Below are positions 1-5,612 of a stretch of DNA of 9,071 nt, in pieces. Position numbers and translations under genes: made by a program. Positions within the stretch are counted from its first letter, which is position 1. Every line of letters begins with the position of its first letter. The notes below the pieces were generated by a model. That model was not told where the DNA came from, made no database searches, and worked only from the letters and a program-made list of their open reading frames with translations. Where the stretch lies: the NCBI GenBank assembly GCA_006226265.1, contig SBHH01000076.1:1-9071 (forward strand), given 5' to 3'. Origin of the DNA: Alphaproteobacteria bacterium. Its GTDB lineage: Bacteria; Pseudomonadota; Alphaproteobacteria; Sneathiellales; Sneathiellaceae.

Positions 1-71
1 CTGCGGATGGTGAGCGCGCTGCCAAGGCAATCGAAAAATACCGCACCTCTGGCGGCGCGGCATCCAATTAA
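1..71 (+). CDS. C-terminal end of probable CpaD (Tad pilus assembly lipoprotein), partial
   Basis: An open frame enters from the left edge (first full codon at position 3) and ends at TAA 69-71. The 22 visible residues include DGERAAKAIEKYR followed by a Gly/Ser/Ala-rich end. A short tail with an R-A-A-x-A-I-x-x-Y-R pattern resembles the C-terminus of alphaproteobacterial CpaD, the gene that normally precedes cpaE. It stops 14 bases before cpaE, so it is probably in the same operon. The frame is certain as an open frame; the name rests mainly on position and a short motif, because everything diagnostic lies outside the window. Confidence 0.6.
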   Translation, partial: ADGERAAKAIEKYRTSGGAASN

Positions 72-85
72 GGGAGAATACGAAG

Positions 86-1333
86 ATGGCAAAGTCCGCA
101 TCTAATCTGAGTACTCTGTTCGGCACGCAGGTCTGTGAAGATTTTATGGCCTTCGTGGATGACGAGGAGACGCTGGGCGTCAGCCGTGAAGTCTGCAAGG
201 CTCTCGATTTTTCCAATGACGCAACGCAGAACGGCGGTATCGCGGAGGCGCTGAACAGGATCGAGCCCGGAAACACGCCCCGCATCGTACTTGCAGATAT
301 CAGCCAGAGCAGCGATCCGGATGGCGATATCGTTCGCCTCGTCCGCAAGATGGGCCAGAACAATACGCTGATCGTTCTCGGAACCTCCAATGATGTTGGG
401 GAATTCCGCAAGATGATTGCCCTCGGCGCAAAAGACTATCTCGTCAAGCCGCTGAGCGTAGAGGTCCTGCGCGATGCCGTCGAGAATGTCGATCGCCAGT
501 CACTTGCCCTGCAGGCTGCCCAGAATGGCCGTCTGACGGTGATTGTTGGTGTCCGCGGCGGCGTTGGCGCGACGACGATTGCAACCAATATGGCCTGGAT
601 CATGGCGAATGAAGAGGAAATGCCGACGGCGCTTCTCGATCTTGACCTGCATTTCGGTACGACGACCCTGTCGCTCGATATCGAAACAGGGGGAGGTTTC
701 CGCGAGGCGCTGGAAAATCCACATCGCCTCGACAAGCTGTTCCTCGACAGCGCCATTGTAAAAGACGGCGAGCGTCTTGCGGTGCTCGGTACGGAAGAGC
801 CGATTGACGAGATGCTTGAGGTGAACGAGGATTCGATTGATGCGCTGATCGGCGAAATCAGCCAGGACTACGGACAACTGGTCGTTGATCTGCCGCGCCA
901 CATGTTGCCCACGCAAGGAGCACTGATGGCCTCGGCCGATACGGTGATCCTGGTCTCGGATCAATCGCTTGCAGGTATTCGCGATATCAACCGGATTACC
1001 CAGGCGATGACTTCGCTCTCCACCAAGGGGCGTATCCTGAAGGTGGTCAGCCGCGTTGGTTCCGATCGGGCGGCGCAAGTGTCCAAAGCGGATTTCGAGC
1101 GCGGGCTGAATGAGAAGATTGACTATGTCATTCCTGAAGATGCGAAGACCCTGACCGTCTGCGCGAATGCTGGCAAGGCGATTTGCGAGGTGTCGGGAAA
1201 GGTGAATATCGCCAAAGTCATGCGCGCCCTTTCTGCCGACGTATCCGGCTATGTAAAACCCAGGAAGAAGGGGCTATTCACGCTGGTTCAGGGTGGCAAG
1301 AAGAAGAAAAAGGAAGTGGGATCTAAGAAGTGA
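86..1333 (+). CDS. cpaE: CpaE/TadZ, receiver-like plus ParA/MinD-like ATPase domain, Tad pilus localisation protein
   Basis: 415 residues, a normal length for the family. In Tad systems CpaE/TadZ is a cytoplasmic MinD/ParA relative that marks the pole or membrane site where the pilus machine assembles. Residues about 20-135 form a receiver-like domain: acidic DDE at 25-27, Asp71 in LADIS, Thr100 at the end of a beta strand and Lys121-Pro122. Residues 150-385 are the ATPase fold. Its P-loop GVRGGVGATT (155-164) has Arg and Ala where MinD/ParA proteins carry their two lysines, a known feature of CpaE. LLDLDLHFG (183-191) follows as the A'/switch region. The tail is strongly basic (KPRKK at 391-395 and five lysines at 405-409). 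The ATG at 86 has GGGAG at 72-76, nine bases upstream. Its stop overlaps the cpaF start by four bases. Family assignment is firm; whether it hydrolyses ATP or is phosphorylated is unknown. Confidence 0.95.
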   Translation: MAKSASNLSTLFGTQVCEDFMAFVDDEETLGVSREVCKALDFSNDATQNGGIAEALNRIEPGNTPRIVLADISQSSDPDGDIVRLVRKMGQNNTLIVLGTSNDVGEFRKMIALGAKDYLVKPLSVEVLRDAVENVDRQSLALQAAQNGRLTVIVGVRGGVGATTIATNMAWIMANEEEMPTALLDLDLHFGTTTLSLDIETGGGFREALENPHRLDKLFLDSAIVKDGERLAVLGTEEPIDEMLEVNEDSIDALIGEISQDYGQLVVDLPRHMLPTQGALMASADTVILVSDQSLAGIRDINRITQAMTSLSTKGRILKVVSRVGSDRAAQVSKADFERGLNEKIDYVIPEDAKTLTVCANAGKAICEVSGKVNIAKVMRALSADVSGYVKPRKKGLFTLVQGGKKKKKEVGSKK

Positions 1334-3258
1334 GCTTGTGGCGAACATCTTCTGACAACAAGAGCAAGGCAGCACCGGCAGGGCCCGGTGTGGCCGGGCC
1401 GGACCTCGTGGAACTGCGGGCGCGCTATCTGCCCGCGGTCACGGACGAGTTGTTGCCGGAGCTGTCGCCTGACGAAAACCGCTCCGTCGTCACTCAGAAG
1501 GTGAAAAGCTGGCTTCGTGACGCGATGAAGCGAGACGGCGTGGATATCAATGTGCTGGAACAGCGCAACCTGGTGAATGAGATTGCAGGCGAAATATGGT
1601 CGGAAACCGAGCGCCGCCGCAAAGAGGAGGAGGAAAAAGCCGAAGCCGCCATTGATGCGCTTTCGGTGGCCGAGCCTGACAATGCTTCCGATAGCAGGGG
1701 TCTAATCCTCGAAAATGAATCTGCGTCTGCGGGCAATTCTTCATATACCCAGATTCTCGAAGAGGGCGTGACCGTTTTCGGCGCAGATCCTGAGGCTCCG
1801 GTTGAGGTGCGGGCCGAGTTTGACCGCCCGGCCGTGCAGGAAAATCCTTCCCGGTTTGATGAAGAAGAGGAAGAGATCCTGGAACCGGTGGTGCCGGTAG
1901 CAAAGACGGATCAGGACGAACCGGAAGAAGAGGAAGAAGACAAGGCTGCCGCATCGCTCCTGACCCTGTCGATGGCGCCCGAGACAACGGGGGTCAAGAT
2001 CAATGCCCATCTGCAGGGCGTGAAGGCCGTTGTTCAGCCGCTTCTGATGGAACGGATCGATATCAGTGCGGCCGTCACTATGGACCGCCTCGATCTTGCG
2101 CGTGACATTTCCGATATCATCAGCGATATCCTTATCGAGGAACGCATCCAGATCAACCAGCGTGAACAGCGCGAACTGACCGAAAGCCTGATGCATGACA
2201 TGCTGGGTCTCGGTCCGCTGGAGCCGCTGCTTGCAGACGATACGATCACTGATATCATGGTCAACGGACCGAAACAGGTCTTTGTCGAGCAGAAGGGAAA
2301 GCTTGTTCTGTCCGACTGCCAGTTCCGCGACAATGCCCATGTCCTCAGTATCGCCGGCCGGATTGTGAGTCATGTCGGCCGGCGCATCGACGAGACCAAT
2401 CCGTTGGTTGATGCACGTCTTGCCGACGGCAGCCGCGTCAATATCATTATTCCGCCCCTCGCCATTGACGGGCCATCAATCTCCATTCGTAAATTTGCGA
2501 AGCAGAAGATCACGCTGGATCTTATGCAGAAGCAGCAGAACCTCTCGCCACAGGCGGCGACGGTTTTGAAAGTTGCGGGCCGCTGCCGTCTCAATATTCT
2601 GATTTCAGGTGGTACGGGCTCCGGTAAAACGACCATGCTGAACGCTATTTCGCAGCTGATCGATCCGGGCGAGCGAATCGTTACGATCGAGGACGCGGCC
2701 GAATTGCAGTTGCAGCAGCCGCATGTGGTGCGCCTTGAAACCCGTTCCGCCAACCTGGAGGGGTCCGGTGAGATTTCCATGCGCGATCTTCTGAAGAATG
2801 CCCTGCGCATGCGCCCCGACCGGATCATCCTTGGCGAAATTCGAGGTGCCGAGGCAATTGACATGCTTCAGGCCATGAACACGGGCCATGATGGCTCGCT
2901 CTCAACAATTCATGCCAACCGCCCGCGTGAAGCACTGACCCGGCTTGAAAACATGGTCGGCATGTCGAGCGTGAACCTGCCGGCGAAGGCGGTCCGGACA
3001 CAGATCGCATCAGCTATCGATCTCATCGTTCAGGTCAGCCGCATGCGCGACGGCGTGCGTCGCGTAACTTACATTTCCGAAGTTGTCGGCATGGAAGAGG
3101 ACGTGATCACCATGCAAGACCTCTTCTGGTATGAATATACCGGCGAGGACAAGGGCGGCCGTCTTCTCGGTGACTTTAAATCGACCGGGCTGCGTCCGCA
3201 TTTCACGCCGCGCGCCGCTTATTTTGGTTTGGACAAGATGCTGTTGGGAGCTGTGTGA
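1330..3258 (+). CDS. cpaF: CpaF/TadA, secretion-type ATPase motor of the Tad pilus, with unusual N-terminal extension
   Basis: 642 residues; family members are usually about 430-550. It is the cytoplasmic hexameric ATPase that powers Flp pilus extension and, in Caulobacter, also retraction, acting on TadB/TadC. The catalytic part (about 290-590) is complete: GLGPLEPLL at 293-301, Walker A GGTGSGKT at 427-434 (Lys433), Asp box TIEDAAEL at 452-459, Walker B region IILGEIRG at 499-506 with Glu503, and His box TGHDGSLSTIHAN at 518-530. Residues 226-295 are the usual helical cap domain. Residues 25-95 resemble a second copy of that cap, and 96-210 form a disordered acidic linker with runs of five Glu at 178-182 and 199-203. 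Start is GTG 1330, sharing GTGA with the cpaE stop. Function as the Tad motor is secure; the role of the extension is unknown. Confidence 0.96.
   Translation: MSLWRTSSDNKSKAAPAGPGVAGPDLVELRARYLPAVTDELLPELSPDENRSVVTQKVKSWLRDAMKRDGVDINVLEQRNLVNEIAGEIWSETERRRKEEEEKAEAAIDALSVAEPDNASDSRGLILENESASAGNSSYTQILEEGVTVFGADPEAPVEVRAEFDRPAVQENPSRFDEEEEEILEPVVPVAKTDQDEPEEEEEDKAAASLLTLSMAPETTGVKINAHLQGVKAVVQPLLMERIDISAAVTMDRLDLARDISDIISDILIEERIQINQREQRELTESLMHDMLGLGPLEPLLADDTITDIMVNGPKQVFVEQKGKLVLSDCQFRDNAHVLSIAGRIVSHVGRRIDETNPLVDARLADGSRVNIIIPPLAIDGPSISIRKFAKQKITLDLMQKQQNLSPQAATVLKVAGRCRLNILISGGTGSGKTTMLNAISQLIDPGERIVTIEDAAELQLQQPHVVRLETRSANLEGSGEISMRDLLKNALRMRPDRIILGEIRGAEAIDMLQAMNTGHDGSLSTIHANRPREALTRLENMVGMSSVNLPAKAVRTQIASAIDLIVQVSRMRDGVRRVTYISEVVGMEEDVITMQDLFWYEYTGEDKGGRLLGDFKSTGLRPHFTPRAAYFGLDKMLLGAV
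3246..3250 (+). promoter_or_regulatory. Ribosome binding site deciding the tadB start
   Basis: GGGAG lies seven bases before ATG 3258, which sits in a TGATG overlap with the cpaF stop. A GTG at 3255, one codon upstream in the same frame, would be only four bases from this site. The ATG is therefore the better start. Confidence 0.6.
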
Positions 3259-4250
3259 TGGATCAGATGATGCTCATGATGGTTGTTGGCGGGGCGACTT
3301 TTCTGATCTCGATGATTCTGGTGTTCGCTTTCGCCGGCGGCAACGGGATGTCGCGGCAGGCACGGCGGCGGCTTGAGGAAATCGGCGCCGGGCAGAAAGT
3401 CGCGGCGGCGGCAAAGCCCAAATCGCAAAATTCTGCCCGTCGCCGAGCCGAATCAAGCGGTTCAAAACTTATCGACGCGCTGGTCAACAGGCTGGTGCCG
3501 AACCCGGATCTTTTGCGTAGCCGACTTGCGAAAACCGGCTTCAAGATCACAATATTCCGCTATTCCGCTTTCACCCTCATGACGATGGTGGTGCTGTTTC
3601 TGACCTGTTATTTTGTTTACAGCCTGTCGATTCTCCTGTCCCTGCCGGTCGCTTTTGCGGGCGGGCTTTTTCTGCCCCATGCAATTGTCGGCTTTCTTGG
3701 CAAGCGGCGGATCAATAAATTCATGAAAACCTTTCCCGAAGCGATCGAGCTGATGTGTCGTGGCCTTCGCGCCGGATTACCGATCAGCGAGGCGATTATC
3801 ACTGTCGGGAATGATTCTCCCGACCCCGTGGGCAAGGAATTCCGCGGGATTGCCGATGCCATGCGCGTCGGTCAGAGCATCGAGGACGGCCTTTGGGATG
3901 TTGCAAAGCGGATTGATCTTCCAGACTTCAAGTTCCTGATCATTGCAATCTCCATCCAACGGGAAACCGGCGGTAACCTTGCCGAGACACTGGCAGGTCT
4001 TGCCAATACGCTTCGCAAGCGGCGGCAAATCAAGCTCAAAATCAAGGCGATGTCCTCGGAAGCACGGGCGAGTGCCTGGATTATCGGCTCTCTGCCATTC
4101 GTGATGTTCTTCCTGCTTTGGCTCGCCAATGACGGCTATGTCATGAAACTGATCGAGGATCCGCGCGGTGCCTATATGATCGGTGCCGGTCTGACCCTGA
4201 TCGCGACGGGTGTCGGGATCATGGCCAAGATGGTCCGCTTCGAGATTTAG
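3258..4250 (+). CDS. tadB: TadB, inner-membrane platform protein of the Tad pilus (T2SSF domain)
   Basis: 330 residues from ATG 3258, the usual size for TadB (CpaG). With TadC it forms the inner-membrane platform that couples the CpaF motor to pilin insertion. A hydrophobic segment lies at about 7-27, two more at 103-148 and a pair at 275-292 and 307-325. The type II secretion F domain spans about 158-290, with the typical start FPEAIELMCRGLRAGLP (159-175) and ETGGNLAETLAGLANTLR (236-253). A basic cytoplasmic stretch (32-70) follows the first helix. The ATG overlaps the cpaF stop by one base (TGATG), implying translational coupling. A GTG one codon earlier (3255) is the alternative start. Confidence 0.93.
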   Translation: MDQMMLMMVVGGATFLISMILVFAFAGGNGMSRQARRRLEEIGAGQKVAAAAKPKSQNSARRRAESSGSKLIDALVNRLVPNPDLLRSRLAKTGFKITIFRYSAFTLMTMVVLFLTCYFVYSLSILLSLPVAFAGGLFLPHAIVGFLGKRRINKFMKTFPEAIELMCRGLRAGLPISEAIITVGNDSPDPVGKEFRGIADAMRVGQSIEDGLWDVAKRIDLPDFKFLIIAISIQRETGGNLAETLAGLANTLRKRRQIKLKIKAMSSEARASAWIIGSLPFVMFFLLWLANDGYVMKLIEDPRGAYMIGAGLTLIATGVGIMAKMVRFEI

Positions 4251-4259
4251 GAGACGGAA

Positions 4260-5243
4260 ATGGTCGATATCGCTTCTCTCTTTCCGGACTGGCTCCGCTC
4301 CGAAAATGTTCTGGCGATGATCGCAGGGGCAGCCTCGTTCGCCGTCGTGATCATGATGTGGAATGCCTTTCTGGTGAAGGATGAACTTCCCGCCCGGATT
4401 AAAAGCCTTGAAAAACGGAGAACCACCCTTAAGACCGCTATCGCCAATGAGACGAAGCAGCGGAAAAAGCTGATCGCCAAGGAAACGATGATGCATCGGG
4501 TGGTGAAGAAGCTGCAACTTATGAAGGGCGAGCGCGCCCGGGTCATGGCCGCCAAACTCGCCAAGGGCGGATGGCGGTCCAAGGATGCGCTGGTCGCTTA
4601 TCTTTTTGCCAAGATTTCCATGCCGGTACTGTTTTTTGTGCTGGCCGCGCTTTACCTCCTCGGCACCAATCCCTGGGGCTGGAGCATTTCACTCGGCCTG
4701 CTGGTTTCTGCCGCAGCGGGCGGGGTCGGCTATCTTCTGCCGGATACCTTGGTCAAGAACAAGATTTCCAAGCGTTATGCGGCGATCCGAAAATCGCTTC
4801 CCGACGCGCTGGACCTTCTGGTGATCTGTACCGAGGCGGGCCTCAATCTTGACAGCGGTCTCGATCGCGTTTGCCGGGAAATCGCCAATTCCTCGCCGGA
4901 ACTGGCCGATGAATTCGGCCTGACCTCAATCGAGCTTGGCTTCCTGCCGGACCGAAAGCAGGCGCTCGCCAATCTTGCCGACCGTGTCGATATGCAGGCC
5001 ATGACGACTCTTGTGAATACGCTGGTTCAGACTGAGAAATACGGAACGCCGCTGGCCGTTGCGCTTCGCGTTCTTGCCGGTGAAATGCGTGAAGAGCGGT
5101 TGATGAAAGCCGAGGAAAAAGCCGCTCGGCTGCCCGCCATTATGACGGTGCCAATGATCGTCTTCATCCTGCCCGCTCTTTTTATCGTGCTGATCGGCCC
5201 GGCTGTCCTGAAGGCGCTCGACGCCTTTGGCGGGGGTGGTTGA
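4260..5243 (+). CDS. tadC: TadC, second inner-membrane platform protein of the Tad pilus (T2SSF domain)
   Basis: 327 residues, the usual TadC (CpaH) length. It is the partner of TadB in the inner-membrane platform. Hydrophobic segments are visible at about 17-38, 115-135, 140-160 and 295-317. A Lys/Arg-rich, probably coiled cytoplasmic stretch (40-90) follows the first helix. The T2SSF domain runs from about 178 to 315 and includes LPDALDLLVICTEAGLNLDS (180-199), the TadC form of the domain's start, and LVQTEKYGTPLAVALRVLAG (255-274). AGGAG at 4249-4253 is well placed, six bases before the ATG, and overlaps the tadB stop. The gene ends with TGA directly followed by TAA, a double stop. It is the last gene of the operon before the terminator. 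Confidence 0.94.
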   Translation: MVDIASLFPDWLRSENVLAMIAGAASFAVVIMMWNAFLVKDELPARIKSLEKRRTTLKTAIANETKQRKKLIAKETMMHRVVKKLQLMKGERARVMAAKLAKGGWRSKDALVAYLFAKISMPVLFFVLAALYLLGTNPWGWSISLGLLVSAAAGGVGYLLPDTLVKNKISKRYAAIRKSLPDALDLLVICTEAGLNLDSGLDRVCREIANSSPELADEFGLTSIELGFLPDRKQALANLADRVDMQAMTTLVNTLVQTEKYGTPLAVALRVLAGEMREERLMKAEEKAARLPAIMTVPMIVFILPALFIVLIGPAVLKALDAFGGGG

Positions 5244-5251
5244 TAATACAG

Positions 5252-5269
5252 CCCTTCTTTGTAGAAGGG
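5252..5269 (+). other. Perfect 7-bp hairpin directly after tadC
   Basis: CCCTTCT (5252-5258) and AGAAGGG (5263-5269) form a perfect stem with a four-base loop TTGT, eight bases after the tadC stop codon. No T-run follows, so it is not itself an intrinsic terminator. It may protect the 3' end of the tad mRNA or act together with the terminator about 30 bases further on. Confidence 0.55.
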
Positions 5270-5297
5270 GTTAAACCGCTCCAATGAATAGCATCTG

Positions 5298-5328
5298 AAA
5301 CCGGCCCCTTCGCGAGGTCGGTTTTTTT
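5298..5328 (+). terminator. Rho-independent terminator of the tad operon
   Basis: ACCGGCC (5300-5306) pairs with GGTCGGT (5316-5322), with one G-U pair and a nine-base loop. It is extended by A-T pairs and followed by seven T (5322-5328). It lies about 55 bases after the tadC stop and marks the end of the operon. Confidence 0.85.
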
Positions 5329-5329
5329 A

Positions 5330-5550
5330 TCTACAGTCTATAGAGATCCGGTACGGTAGCGAGCCATTGATCTTGGTTCTTTCAGTCACGTTTGCGATCG
5401 CAGGGACCTGGCAAGCGGGGTTATATCAGAAGAGGAACCATCAGAGCGGTTATGGCGAGGAAAGGGCTTCTTAGCCAGTTTGCAGATATGAGGGAGGTAT
5501 GTGCCTTTACGGCGGGCGGGCCCAGGTGAGAGGCAGGAGGGCGAGCCATG
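5330..5550. other. Unassigned convergent intergenic stretch
   Basis: About 220 bases lie between the two facing terminators. A 52-codon open frame on the + strand (5371-5526, no good start or ribosome site) and a 61-codon frame on the - strand (5421-5606, which runs through a terminator) overlap here, but neither has convincing support as a gene. I see no tRNA, known RNA motif, repeat or promoter that I can defend. Confidence 0.4.
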
Positions 5551-5583
5551 AAAAAGGCGGACTGTCCTGATGGAAAGCCCGCC
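5551..5583 (-). terminator. Rho-independent terminator of the TPR-SPOR lipoprotein gene
   Basis: Read on the - strand, GGCGGGCTTTCC (5583-5572) pairs with GGACAGTCCGCC (5567-5556) across a four-base loop, with one mismatch and one G-U pair, and five T follow (5555-5551). It lies about 30 bases after the stop codon of the gene at 5613-7625. The strong 12-position stem and U-run make this a confident call. Confidence 0.88.
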
Positions 5584-5612
5584 CTGTCCCTGTCCTGATA
5601 TTTCAAGATGCC

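Noticed and set aside
155..700. Possible broken ATPase in cpaE because the P-loop lysines are missing
   Set aside because: Loss of these lysines is normal in CpaE/TadZ, and the frame is intact, so it is not a pseudogene.
500..1078. 192-codon open frame antisense to cpaE
   Set aside because: It lies entirely inside cpaE, its product resembles no family and has His/Arg/Gln-rich shadow composition.
1741..2373. 210-codon open frame antisense to cpaF
   Set aside because: Shadow of cpaF, which has full catalytic motifs; no ribosome site or family match.
3777..4517. 246-codon open frame antisense to tadB and tadC
   Set aside because: It spans the junction of two well-supported genes and reads as a His/Asp-rich shadow.
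5421..5606. 61-codon open frame on the - strand after the TPR-SPOR gene
   Set aside because: The strong terminator at 5551-5583 lies inside it, and no ribosome binding site precedes its ATG at 5606; kept only as part of the unassigned stretch.
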